Below the pieces are notes generated by a model. The model was not told the DNA's origin, ran no database searches, and was given only the letters and a program-made list of their open reading frames with translations. 64,000 nucleotides of DNA from Pseudomonas marginalis (GTDB lineage: Bacteria > Pseudomonadota > Gammaproteobacteria > Pseudomonadales > Pseudomonadaceae): assembly GCF_024169655.1 (NCBI RefSeq), contig NZ_JALJWV010000001.1, positions 5,314,001 through 5,378,000 on the forward strand. The letters are read 5' to 3'. The translations under genes and the position numbers were made by a program. Shown here piece after piece: positions 42,781 through 51,366 of this stretch; within the stretch, counting starts at the first letter, position 1, and every line of letters begins with the position of its first letter.

Positions 42781-42804
42781 AAGGCCAACCTTCGGGTTGG
42801 CCTT
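42781..42804 (+). terminator. Terminator of the small secreted protein gene
   Basis: Ten-base perfect arms AAGGCCAACC / GGTTGGCCTT with a stable TTCG tetraloop lie 13 bases after the stop codon, followed by TCTGT. Confidence 0.85.
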
Positions 42805-42869
42805 CTGTGACCGTTTGACGTACACTGCATAGGCTTGTCACTCACTAAGAAACAACGAGTTACAAGCAC

Positions 42870-43263
42870 GGGGCCGTTTAGGATTCGACGCCGGTCGCGA
42901 AACTTTAGGTGCATGCCGAGTTGGTAACAGAACTCGTAAATCCACTGTTGCAACTTTCTATAGTTGCCAATGACGAAACCTACGGGGAATACGCTCTCGC
43001 TGCGTAAGCAGCCTTAGCCCTTCCCTCCTGGTACCTTCGGGTCCAGCAATCATCAGGGGATGTCTGTAAACCCAAAATGATTGTCATATAGAACAGAATC
43101 GCCGTGCAGTACGTTGTGGACGAAGCGGCTAAAACTTACACAACTCGCCCAAAGCACCCTGCCCGTCGGGTCGCTGAGGGTTAACTTAATAGACACGGCT
43201 ACGCATGTAGTACCGACAGCGGAGTACTGGCGGACGGGGGTTCAAATCCCCCCGGCTCCACCA
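42870..43263 (+). ncRNA. ssrA: Transfer-messenger RNA (tmRNA)
   Basis: The 394-base RNA has a tRNA-like closure: GGGGCCG at the 5' end pairs with CGGCTCC before the encoded A-CCA, and the TTCAAAT T-loop is intact. The tag reading frame after the resume codon encodes ANDETYGEYALAA and a TAA stop (about 42967-43008). Pseudoknot-forming repeats follow. It rescues stalled ribosomes with SmpB. Its 3' end is a common integration site, and an integrase gene follows at once. Confidence 0.97.
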
Positions 43264-43274
43264 CTTCATCATCT

Positions 43275-43300
43275 AAAGACGTCCACGGACGTCTTTTTTT
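43275..43300 (+). terminator. tmRNA terminator
   Basis: Ten-base arms AAAGACGTCC / GGACGTCTTT with an AC loop run into a T-run, 12 bases after the CCA end. A related ACGTCC.TGGACGTCC motif recurs near 43342-43357. Confidence 0.88.
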
Positions 43301-43376
43301 GTGCCTGAAATCCAGCAAAATCAAGGCTTTAGGGTCTATTAGCGTCCATGGACGTCCGGCACAATCCACGACATCG

Positions 43377-43428
43377 GGTATTCCAGATGGTATTCCAAGC
43401 CCTTCAGGGGTAATTTTTGGAATACCAA
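43377..43428. promoter_or_regulatory. GGTATTCC repeats before the integrase
   Basis: GGTATTCC occurs at 43377-43384 and 43389-43396 (12-base spacing) and inverted as GGAATACC at 43419-43426 inside TTGGAATACCAA. The cluster ends 9 bases before the integrase ATG and may bind the integrase, an excisionase or a repressor. Confidence 0.45.
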
Positions 43429-43436
43429 TTGATGTC

Positions 43437-44723
43437 ATGGAACACCTCATGTGCGCCCAAGCCACCCGCCTCTCTGACCGCCAGGTCAAAGCGGTAAAGC
43501 CGAAAGACAAAGACTATGTCCTCAGCGATGGAGACGGCTTACAGCTGCGCGTGAGGGTCAATGGCTCTACGCTCTGGAACTTCAACTACCGGCAGCCGAT
43601 CACCAAAAACCGCATTAACATGGGACTCGGCACCTACCCAGAACTCTCACTCGCGCAAGCCAGGAAAAAAACGGTCGAAGCCAGAGAGCTTCTCGCCCAA
43701 GGCATCGACCCGAAAGAACAACGTAGCGAGCTGGAGCAGACAAAAAGGCAGGCAACCGAGCACACGTTCGAGAACGTGGCGTCTGCCTGGTTTGAACTGA
43801 AAAAGGATTCTGTGACCACCGCTTATGCCGAGGACATCTGGCGCTCGCTCACGCTGCATGTTTTTCCATCTTTGGGAACAACACCTATCTCACAGATCAA
43901 TGCCCCAAGGGTCATAGAGCTGCTGCGCCCTTTGGAAACCAAAGGCAGCCTGGAGACAGTGAAGCGACTGACCCAACGACTCAACGAGATCATGACCTAC
44001 GGTGTGAACTCGGGAATGATCTTTGCCAATCCGCTCAGCGGCATTCGGACCGTTTTCAAGAAGCCGAAAAAGCAGAACATGGCAGCCCTCCGCCCGGAAG
44101 AGCTGCCAGAGTTAATGGTCGCCATCGCCAATGCGAGCATAAAGAGAACAACCCGCTGCCTGATCGAATGGCAACTTCATACCATGACCCGTCCTGCGGA
44201 AGCCGCCACGACTTCCTGGGCTGACATTGATCTCGACAAGAAAACCTGGACAATTCCAGCAGAGCGTATGAAAAAGCGTCGTGCTCACGTCATACCACTG
44301 ACTGAACACACACTTGCTTTGCTTGAAACAATAAAACCCTACAGCGGCCATCGGGAGTTTGTGTTCCCAGCAGATAGAGATCCACGAACTCACTGCAACA
44401 GCCAGACGGCAAATATGGCCTTGAAACGTATGGGTTTTGAAGGGCGCTTGGTGAGCCATGGCATGCGTTCCATGGCTAGTACGATCTTGAACGAAAAAGG
44501 ATGGGAACCAGAGCTGATCGAGGTCGCACTTGCGCACGTAGACAAAGACGAGGTACGCAGCGCATACAACCGAGCGGACTACATTGAGCGCAGACGCCCT
44601 ATGATGACCTGGTGGAGCGAACACATTCAAAAAGCTGCCACAGGAAGCTTGTCAGTTTCAGCCATCCAGGGGGGTTCTCAAATAGGTAGAAACCCTCTGC
44701 GAGGCTTGGCTCTAACAAGCTAA
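43437..44723 (+). CDS. P4-type tyrosine integrase
   Basis: The 428-residue protein has a DUF4102 N-terminal arm-binding domain ('LSDRQVKAVKPKDKDYVLSDGDGLQLRV' spans about 10-40), a core-binding domain, and a C-terminal catalytic domain. The R-H-R-H-Y set is visible: R in 'TRPAEA' (about 252), HxxR in 'SHGMRS' (about 341-344), H in 'ALAHVDKDE' (about 367), and Y in 'SAYNRADY'. Start is the ATG at 43437 or 43449. Position 170 bases after ssrA indicates that it integrated there. It appears intact. Confidence 0.95.
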   Translation: MEHLMCAQATRLSDRQVKAVKPKDKDYVLSDGDGLQLRVRVNGSTLWNFNYRQPITKNRINMGLGTYPELSLAQARKKTVEARELLAQGIDPKEQRSELEQTKRQATEHTFENVASAWFELKKDSVTTAYAEDIWRSLTLHVFPSLGTTPISQINAPRVIELLRPLETKGSLETVKRLTQRLNEIMTYGVNSGMIFANPLSGIRTVFKKPKKQNMAALRPEELPELMVAIANASIKRTTRCLIEWQLHTMTRPAEAATTSWADIDLDKKTWTIPAERMKKRRAHVIPLTEHTLALLETIKPYSGHREFVFPADRDPRTHCNSQTANMALKRMGFEGRLVSHGMRSMASTILNEKGWEPELIEVALAHVDKDEVRSAYNRADYIERRRPMMTWWSEHIQKAATGSLSVSAIQGGSQIGRNPLRGLALTS

Positions 44724-44734
44724 ACCTACGCGCG

Positions 44735-45040
44735 TTAACGCACAATGCGGATATGCGAGTTGCCGACCCGTTCCGCATACCCCCCAAGCAAAATTGGCCC
44801 AACATAAGAAGCGATCGACACCGGGGTGATATTCGCCTGAAGCCAAGCACCAATACTGTCAGCATCGGCGTTTGTCCGAGATGCACCAATAGGCACCACG
44901 CGGTTAAGGAAGGTCTTTCTCAGTGCCGCATACTGCTCGGCACTGACATACATCTTTCTATTTTTGCCATAGGTGATAGTAGTACCGGTCAGTACTGTGC
45001 CCTGGTAGTCGAAATTGCTACGCATTCCCCAAGTCTTCAT
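44735..45040 (-). CDS. Hypothetical protein, second gene of an island cassette
   Basis: The 101-residue protein has no family I can name. It has a basic N-terminal half with 'TYGKNRKMYVSAEQYAALRKTFLNR' features and a hydrophobic patch near 75-88 ('SIASYVGPILLGGYAERVG'). A GGGGG-type site lies before the ATG. It lies 68 bases after the preceding minus-strand gene, with a stem (AGCAC/GTGCT) in between, so the two are probably one operon. It ends 11 bases from the integrase stop, convergent with it. Confidence 0.6.
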   Translation of the reverse strand: MKTWGMRSNFDYQGTVLTGTTITYGKNRKMYVSAEQYAALRKTFLNRVVPIGASRTNADADSIGAWLQANITPVSIASYVGPILLGGYAERVGNSHIRIVR

Positions 45041-45108
45041 AGAGCCCCCATATCTAGCGTTCCAAGCACTTTAATTGTGCTACTCGATGTTGCCTGCAGG
45101 TTGAGTCG

Positions 45109-45456
45109 TCAGCCTGCAAGGACCATTTTTTTGTACACCGCATGACGGGAAGCCGTGGTGCGGATGAACTCCAATCCGAAATCCGCTGCATCACGTTTTA
45201 CCTGCTTACCAAAAGTCACCCGGCTGGAGCGATCAAGGGTTTGCCAGACCTCTTGGCCGATGATCTGAGGTATCTCGAACTCCATGTCCTCGGGCAATTT
45301 CAGGACGTTTTCTTTTAGGACGGCGGCGGCGCGATCTGCAGGGGTATCCGTACTTTTCACGTGCGCTTGCAACAAAGCTAGAATCGTTGCCGATACGTCG
45401 GGCTGCTTTTGTGCCCAGGCAGCGAGCTCGGGGGTAAGCATGAGTGAGATAACCAT
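45109..45456 (-). CDS. Hypothetical protein, DUF1413-like, first gene of an island cassette
   Basis: The 115-residue form starts at 'MVISLMLTPELAAWAQKQ' with GGGAG 6 bases upstream. The C-terminal part 'IIGQEVWQTLDRSSRVTFGKQVKRDAADFG' recalls DUF1413-type domains, which often accompany small regulators; I recall this from pattern only. The N-terminal third is helical and could bind DNA or a partner. It is preceded by a region packed with palindromes, which suggests tight self-regulation. A toxin-antitoxin or defence-associated role is possible but not shown. Confidence 0.6.
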   Translation of the reverse strand: MVISLMLTPELAAWAQKQPDVSATILALLQAHVKSTDTPADRAAAVLKENVLKLPEDMEFEIPQIIGQEVWQTLDRSSRVTFGKQVKRDAADFGLEFIRTTASRHAVYKKMVLAG

Positions 45457-45473
45457 AGAAGCTCCCTTGTGCG

Positions 45474-45558
45474 CGCATTTAAAAATGCAATGATCAACCT
45501 CAAATACAATTGCATTTAAAAATGCAATATGCAACTCGAATATGCAATTTATTCGAGT
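45474..45558. promoter_or_regulatory. Palindrome cluster upstream of the island cassette
   Basis: The exact palindromic motif GCATTTAAAAATGC occurs twice, at 45475-45488 and 45512-45525. ATATGCAA occurs at 45527-45534 and 45540-45547, 13 bases apart. A further perfect pair, ACTCGAATA / TATTCGAGT, spans 45534-45558 with a 7-base spacer. The set lies just upstream of the cassette's first gene, so it is probably operator and promoter. Confidence 0.65.
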
Positions 45559-45768
45559 GACGTAATTCCCTATTCGCCCACTCACGCAGCTGGCGAGTGA
45601 AAATCAGGGAGCTGCTCCTGCATCGTTGACAACCGATTTAGCTATGCAAGACTGGGACATCCAATCACTTATCTCCGCTCTTTCGTAAGCGATCTATCAC
45701 CTACACATTCAAAGCCTCCAGTTGAAATCTGATGCGGTGCTCCCGATCCTTTCTGGAGCCAGTCCGTC

Positions 45769-46128
45769 ATGATGCGTCCCGACGCCAAAGTCTCATTAGT
45801 GTATCTCTACCCCAAACCCGTGGACTTCCGAAAATCCATCGATGGCCTCGCCGCTCTGGTCGAGCTGGACATCAAAGTGGCGGTGTTCGACCCCGTGCTT
45901 TTCGTCTTCCTCAACAAGCCACGCAACCGAGTGAAGATATTGTATTGGGAGCGCAACGGCTTCTGCCTTTGGCTCAAGCGCCTCGAATCCGAACGCTTTA
46001 AAACATCGCCCGATGTCAGCGACGAGGCGATCATCCTGACGGTTCAGGAACTCAACTGGTTACTCGATGGTTTTGACCTTTGGCGCAACCGCCCTCATCA
46101 GGTTTTGACCCCACGCTACGTGGCCTGA
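45769..46128 (+). CDS. tnpB: IS66-family accessory protein TnpB
   Basis: The 119-residue protein is the IS66 Orf2 (TnpB) type, required for transposition with an unclear molecular role. Its signature is 'YLYPKPVDFRKSIDGLAALV' at 14-33 and 'NRVKILYWERNGFCLWLKRLE' after that. It appears intact and lies 18 bases before tnpC. Confidence 0.93.
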   Translation: MMRPDAKVSLVYLYPKPVDFRKSIDGLAALVELDIKVAVFDPVLFVFLNKPRNRVKILYWERNGFCLWLKRLESERFKTSPDVSDEAIILTVQELNWLLDGFDLWRNRPHQVLTPRYVA

Positions 46129-46146
46129 CCCGGTATAATCCGGGCC

Positions 46147-47673
46147 ATGATTTCCCTGCCCGACGACCTTCCTGATGATCCTGTTTTGCTCAAGTAACTG
46201 CTGCTTGAGGCGCTCAGCCGTCAGGAAGAAGTTGCCCAGGCTTATCAAACTCACATCGTCGACTTGAAAGAACAAATCAAGTTGCTGCGCGACCGTTTGT
46301 TCGGGCGTAAATCCGAACAAACGGTCGAGCCCAACACGCCGCAACTGGCGCTGTTCAACGAGCCCGAAAGCGAGCCGATGCCGCTCGTTGATGACGCTGA
46401 CGAAGAAGCCGTTGCGCCGACACCCCGCCGTGGCAAACGCAAGCCATTGTCGGCCGATCTGCCACGTATCGAAGTTATCCACGAACTACCCGAACACGAA
46501 CTGACCTGTGCCTGCGGTTGCCTCAAACACGTTATCGGCGAAGAAACCAGCGAACAGCTGGATATCGTGCCGATGCAGATCCGGGTGATCAAACATATCC
46601 GCGAGGTTTACGGCTGCCGTGGCTGCGAAACAGCCCCGGTCACCGCCGACAAACCGGCTCAGTTGATCGAAAAGAGCATGGCCAGCCCCAGCGTATTGGC
46701 GATGCTGTTGACCACCAAGTAGGTTGATGGCTTGCCGTTGAGCCGACACGGCATCGAGATTGCGCGCCAGACTCTGGCACGCTGGGTGATCCAGTGCAGC
46801 GAACACTTCCAGCCACTTCTGAATTTGATGCGCGACCGCTTGCTGGAAAGCCCGGTGATCCACTGCGATGAAACCCGCGTCCAAGTGTTGAAGGAGCCGG
46901 ATCGCGACCCGACCAGTCAATCCCGGATGTGGGTGCAGGCCAGCGGCCCCCCGGACAAGAAAGTCGTGCTGTTCGACTACACCTCCAGTCGCGCGCAGGA
47001 CGTGCCGTTGCGCTTGCTGGACAGTTATCGCGGCTATGTGATGACCGATGATGATTACGCCGGCTATAACGCCTTGGCGTTGCAGCCGGGCGTGGAGCGA
47101 CTGGCGTGCATGGCCCATGCACGACGCAAGTTCGTGGATGCGCAAAAAGTGCAGCCCAAGGGTAAAACCGGGCGGGCAGATATCGCGCTGACGATGATCA
47201 ACAAACTGTACGGCATCGAGCGAGAATCCAAAGACGCCAGCGATGAACAACGGTTTATCGTTCGTCAGGAAAAGAGCTTGCCGATCCTGGTCCAACTGAA
47301 AAGCTGGCTGGATAAGAGCCAACCGCAAGTCACGGCGCAAAGTGCACTGGGCAAGGCTGTGCATTATCTGGCGAACAACTGGAGCCGGCCGGAGCGCTAC
47401 GTTGAAGCAGGTTTTTTACCCATCGACAACAATGCGGCAGAAAGAGCAATCAAGCCGTTTGTAATAGGACGCAAGGCGTGGCTGTTCAGCGATACGCCCA
47501 AGGGTGCCACCGCCAGCGCCCAGATCTACAGCTTGGTCGAGACCGCCAAGCTCAACGGCCAGGAGCCCTATACGTGGCTGCGCCATGTACTGGAGCGGTT
47601 GCCACATGCCTCGTCGGTCGAAGACTACGAAGCCTTGCTGCCGTGGAACTGCTCACCAGAGATGCCACAGTAA
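46147..47673 (+). pseudogene. tnpC: IS66-family transposase TnpC, two in-frame stops
   Basis: All segments lie in one frame, with an ochre stop at 46195-46197 (after '...DPVLLK') and an amber stop at 46720-46722 where the family has Tyr in TTKYVDGLPL. The segment after DGLPL also lacks about seven residues (usually YRFEKVL). The C-terminal DDE-like core is otherwise readable: 'HCDETRVQVL', 'MTDDDYAGYNAL', and 'DNNAAERAIKPFVIGRK'. The gene is almost certainly inactive, so this copy cannot move without help. Confidence 0.9.
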
Positions 47674-47681
47674 ACCGTTGA

Positions 47682-47706
47682 CCCACCTTGGGATAGGTGG
47701 GGTTTA
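47682..47706 (+). terminator. Hairpin after tnpC
   Basis: Arms CCCACCT / AGGTGGG with a TGGGAT loop are followed by GTTTA, 9 bases after the tnpC stop. It could limit transcription leaving the element. Confidence 0.55.
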
Positions 47707-47720
47707 TGGAGCGCATATAC

Positions 47721-48114
47721 TGCGTTCGCCGGCAGTGGCTAGCCCGGCCAGGTAGGGGAGTAGCACCTGCGGGATACATGTGCCCATGCAGAGCAGGAAG
47801 CTGACGCCTGCCAGGAATGAAAGCTGGGTGGCCTGGCTTGCCAGCAATAACAGGATGGAGGTCCACACCAGCAGTACGCGACAGAGTCGCAAGGGCGCCA
47901 CTCTGTCGCCCAACGGGACGATCAGCAACATCCCTAAGGCATAGCCCATCTGCGATGCAGTGGCGATCCAGCTGGTTTGCCCGGCATCGGCGTGCAGGGC
48001 TTCGGCGAAGACCGGCAGCAGTGCCTGGTTGAAGTAGACATTGGCCACCGACAAGCCGCACAGTAAGGCAATGCCCGCCAGAATCAGCGGCGTAAAGTGT
48101 GTGTTGGGCGACAT
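47721..48114 (-). pseudogene. MFS transporter, 5' fragment truncated by IS66
   Basis: The frame starts 'MSPNTHFTPLILAGIALLCG' and reads about 130 residues with four membrane helices, including the MFS signature 'GYALGMLLIVPLGDRVAPLRL'. Homology stops at 'AGER', where the element begins, and translation then ends after a few alien residues. The other two thirds of the transporter are not found on the far side of the element. The cargo is unknown, and the product is not functional. Confidence 0.85.
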
Positions 48115-48137
48115 CAAGCATGGCTCCAAAGCGGCTT

Positions 48138-49697
48138 TCAGGTATCCGATGAGAGACGGGCGACATCAGGCGTGGATTCGGCACCGACGCAGACTTCGCT
48201 TTGGCGTCCCAGGAATAGAAAGACCACGGCGGCAGTGAACAGCGTGAACATCGCCAGCAGTTGCAATAAGGTGTTGAACCCGGCGGTATAGGCCGAGCGC
48301 AGTATCGTCAGCGGGATTTGGCTGGCGTCGGTGCTCGCGTGCTGGATATCACCCATCACCAGGCGTTGCGCGATAGTTGAATAGTCAACGGCGGACAGTT
48401 TGACCGAGGTACTGATGCTCAGATGGTGTGCGACCAGAGCCGTCAGCACCGCAACAGTGATCGCCAGGGCGACACCCTCGCTGGCCACCCGCGTCGTGTT
48501 GAAAATACCAGCGGCCATCCCCGCCCGTTCCTTGGGGATCACGCTGATCGACAAACCATCCATCAAACCCCAGGGCAGGCCTGTACCGATACCGGTCAGC
48601 AGCATGGCCGCGATGATCTGCGCGTGCGTGCCGACCGGGATCGTACTCAGCCAGTAGAGCCCGGCCGCTGCGATCACGAAACCGATTGCGCAGAGTACGC
48701 CCGCCGACAACCAGCGAGTTAGCGACGCGGCAATGATCGGGACAATCAGCATAGGGGCAGAGAGTGCCAACATCATCAGCCCCGCTTCAAAGGCACTGGC
48801 CCCTTCCACGCCGATAAACCGAAACGGCAGCAATACGATCAAGACGATGTAGCAATAGCAGGTGCCGATCGGCAGGATCTGTACACCGACAAAGCGCGGA
48901 AACAGAAATAAACCCAGTTCCAGCATCGGATGTTTCGCCCGATTTTCAACAATGATAAACAGCAGCAAAAAGACCGCCGACGCGCCAAGCAGCGCATGGA
49001 TGACCGGCGAGCCCCAGCCCTGCTCAGGTGCCAGGATCACCGCCGTGGTAAACATGATCAGCAGGCCGGAAAACGTCAGCACGCCGGGCGTATCCAGACG
49101 CTGTGCTTGCGGGTCGCGGCTTTCGCGCATTTTCGGCAGGGCAAATATCAAGGAAAGGATGGCAAGCAGGGCCGTGAAAAGGAAAATTGCGCGCCAGCCC
49201 AAGTACTCGATCAGCAACCCCGATAACAACGGACCGAAGGCCAGGCCAACCCCGAAAGTGGTGCCCAGGAGGCTGAAAGCACGAGTTCTGGCATGCCCAT
49301 CAAATTCCTGCGCCAGTGCCGCCGAACCGCTGGCCAGGGCTGCCGCCGCGGCGATGCCTTGCACGCCACGCAACAGGTCCAGCCAGAAAATATCGGGGAC
49401 CGCCGCCAACAGAATCGACACCATTGCAAACAACGCCATGCCGCACATAAACAGTCGCTTGCGTCCGTAGAGGTCTGCGAGGGTGCCGGCGGCCATCAGC
49501 AGGCTGCCGAAGCTAAGCATGAAGGCATTAGTGATCCAGGCCAGTTCCGTGGGATGGGCATCAAAGGTTTGACCAATGAACGGCGTGGCCACTGCCCCGC
49601 CGGTAAAGCTCATGGGCAATACCAAGGCGGCGAGGCAAATTGCAGCCAATATGGAGTGCCGGCCATGGGCAGGCAGCGGTTCGGTAGCTGAGTTCAT
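48138..49697 (-). CDS. DHA2-family MFS efflux transporter
   Basis: The 519-residue protein has about 14 membrane helices and the motif A variant 'GTLADLYGRKRLFMCG' near residue 70, typical of EmrB/QacA-type drug-proton antiporters. Start is the ATG giving 'MNSATEPLPAHGRHS'; a longer frame lacks hydrophobic or family support. It is divergent from a LysR gene 143 bases away, its probable regulator. Substrate unknown. Confidence 0.9.
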   Translation of the reverse strand: MNSATEPLPAHGRHSILAAICLAALVLPMSFTGGAVATPFIGQTFDAHPTELAWITNAFMLSFGSLLMAAGTLADLYGRKRLFMCGMALFAMVSILLAAVPDIFWLDLLRGVQGIAAAAALASGSAALAQEFDGHARTRAFSLLGTTFGVGLAFGPLLSGLLIEYLGWRAIFLFTALLAILSLIFALPKMRESRDPQAQRLDTPGVLTFSGLLIMFTTAVILAPEQGWGSPVIHALLGASAVFLLLFIIVENRAKHPMLELGLFLFPRFVGVQILPIGTCYCYIVLIVLLPFRFIGVEGASAFEAGLMMLALSAPMLIVPIIAASLTRWLSAGVLCAIGFVIAAAGLYWLSTIPVGTHAQIIAAMLLTGIGTGLPWGLMDGLSISVIPKERAGMAAGIFNTTRVASEGVALAITVAVLTALVAHHLSISTSVKLSAVDYSTIAQRLVMGDIQHASTDASQIPLTILRSAYTAGFNTLLQLLAMFTLFTAAVVFLFLGRQSEVCVGAESTPDVARLSSDT

Positions 49698-49840
49698 TAG
49701 GTGATTCCCTGCATATCTATGAAGTATCCGAGCTGTCCAGGCCGAGGCGCGCGATCGTTCGTACACTCTAGTTAGGATACAATCGAAGATAAACGGGCTT
49801 TTATTCCACTTATAGTGAACCAAAAGGATGTAATCGAGTT

Positions 49841-50764
49841 GTGGACAGTCTTAGTGGGGTGATCTCATTCGTAAAAACCGCCGAGGCGCTCAGTTTCATA
49901 AGCGCCGCCAGGGCGCTGGGGATTTCTGCCTCGGCCGTGGGCAAAAACGTCGCCAAACTTGAGGCTTCGCTGAATGTACGGTTATTGCACCGCAGCACCC
50001 GCAAAGTCAGCCTGACTGCGGAGGGACAGTTGTTCTATGAACGCTGCCGCAAGATCCTCGACGATCTTCAAGATGCCCGGGCGATGCTTTCCCATGCAAC
50101 ACAGGAACCCCGTGGAAAGTTACGCGTCAGCTTGCCCACTATCGGTTATCGCTTTCTCTTGCCCCATATGGCGCGATTCCGCAAAACCTATCCGGAGATT
50201 GAGCTGGAACTGGATTTCAACGACCAGTTGGTGGATGTGATCGATGAAGGCTTTGACGTAGTGATTCGCAGCGGTGGGCAGGCCGACTCCAAGCTGATGG
50301 CCCGAAAGTTGGGGCCTTTTAAGTTTGTCCTGTGCGCATCGCCTGACTATCTGCGGCGTAAGGGACGGCCCGTCACTATCAGTGACCTCGAGCATCACGA
50401 GTGCTTGCGTTACCGATTTGTCACAACGGGTAAAATAATGGACTGGAGTATGTCTTCGGCGCCCCAGTTCACGCAGTTGCGCCTGCCAACCGCTCTGACA
50501 TTGAACAATATGGAAGCCATGCTGATGGCCGTGGTGGATGGGCACGGTGTCGCATTTGTCCCGGACTTCCTGGCGCGCGAAGCTATCGCCCAGGGGCGCC
50601 TGGAAACGGTGCTCGACGGTCACAGCGAAGATCAAGGGCAGTTCTGGGCATTGTGGCCGTCCAGTCGCCATCTTTCACCGAAAATCCGGGTATTCGTGGA
50701 CTTTGCCGCCGAGCATCTATTTGCCATTCCTTCCGTAGACAGCCCAGATGCAACGCGCTCATGA
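49841..50764 (+). CDS. LysR-family regulator beside the DHA2 transporter
   Basis: The 307-residue protein has an N-terminal LysR helix-turn-helix ('SFISAARALGISASAVGKNVAKLE' at about 17-40) and a periplasmic-binding-like effector domain. The start is GTG at 49841. A small palindrome CACT-TAT-AGTG lies upstream at 49808-49818. Regulation of the divergent efflux gene is inferred from position. Confidence 0.9.
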   Translation: MDSLSGVISFVKTAEALSFISAARALGISASAVGKNVAKLEASLNVRLLHRSTRKVSLTAEGQLFYERCRKILDDLQDARAMLSHATQEPRGKLRVSLPTIGYRFLLPHMARFRKTYPEIELELDFNDQLVDVIDEGFDVVIRSGGQADSKLMARKLGPFKFVLCASPDYLRRKGRPVTISDLEHHECLRYRFVTTGKIMDWSMSSAPQFTQLRLPTALTLNNMEAMLMAVVDGHGVAFVPDFLAREAIAQGRLETVLDGHSEDQGQFWALWPSSRHLSPKIRVFVDFAAEHLFAIPSVDSPDATRS

Positions 50765-51006
50765 AGCACTGTCGCGACCGCGCCGTCCTTATAGGTTGCG
50801 GCGGCTGTGCCGGTAATCGCTGACCGTCCGCTGTGGCCAGTTCACTGCCAATCATAGTTACGAAGCGTGCTGGTCAGATCGAATGCAAACGGGTGGTCAG
50901 GTGGAGCGCAATATTCCAATTGGTATTCAAACGAAAAATTAAAATCACTATTAATGTTATTAATCAACAATTTACTTAGCCAATTCAGATTACCCACCAG
51001 ATCGCC

Positions 51007-51357
51007 ATGTGGCTGGACGGGCGTTCGCCGCAGACGTACCGGGACGCGATCGTGGGCGGCAACGTGTGGCTGGCGCAAAACGATGGGGTCCTAGGGTTTG
51101 TCGAGGTTGACGGGCATGAAGTCAGCAAACTGTTCATACGCGGCAGCGGAGCGCGCCAGGGTATCGGCAGGCTGCTGTTGGAGACGGCCTTGCAAAAGAT
51201 ACGTGAGGCTGGCCATTCCAAGGCCTACCTGGAGGCGACTCTGACCGCAGAAAAGTTCTACCAGCACCACGGTTTTCGCAAGATTGGCGAAGGCATATTC
51301 TCCCGAGGCAACAGCCCGGTCTCCATCGAGATCATCAAGATGGAACGGGCCCTCTAG
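51007..51357 (+). CDS. GNAT acetyltransferase, probably N-terminally truncated
   Basis: The 116-residue frame holds the acetyl-CoA motif A ('VSKLFIRGSGARQGIGRLLLETAL' at about 39-62) and the C-terminal 'AEKFYQHHGFRKIGEG'. Most family members are about 150 residues; the first strand and helix are missing. The frame is closed by a TAG 30 bases upstream of the ATG, and no ribosome site is visible. It may be a remnant. Confidence 0.65.
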   Translation: MWLDGRSPQTYRDAIVGGNVWLAQNDGVLGFVEVDGHEVSKLFIRGSGARQGIGRLLLETALQKIREAGHSKAYLEATLTAEKFYQHHGFRKIGEGIFSRGNSPVSIEIIKMERAL

Positions 51358-51366
51358 GCCAATGCT

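Larger units (their letters stand above)
45685..47720 (+). mobile_element. IS66-family insertion sequence, degenerate
   Basis: The element carries tnpB and a broken tnpC. No tnpA is visible. The left end is placed at GTAAGCGATCTATCACC and the right end, read inward, at GTATATGCGCTCCATAAACC; the two are only loosely similar. The right end is supported because MFS homology stops at 47721. The flanking 8-base sequences (GCTCTTTC and TGCGTTCG) do not match, so no target duplication is evident. Confidence 0.75.

Noticed and set aside
45677..47728. Target-site duplication of the IS66 copy
   Set aside because: The 8 bases next to the proposed ends (GCTCTTTC and TGCGTTCG) do not match, so no duplication is claimed.
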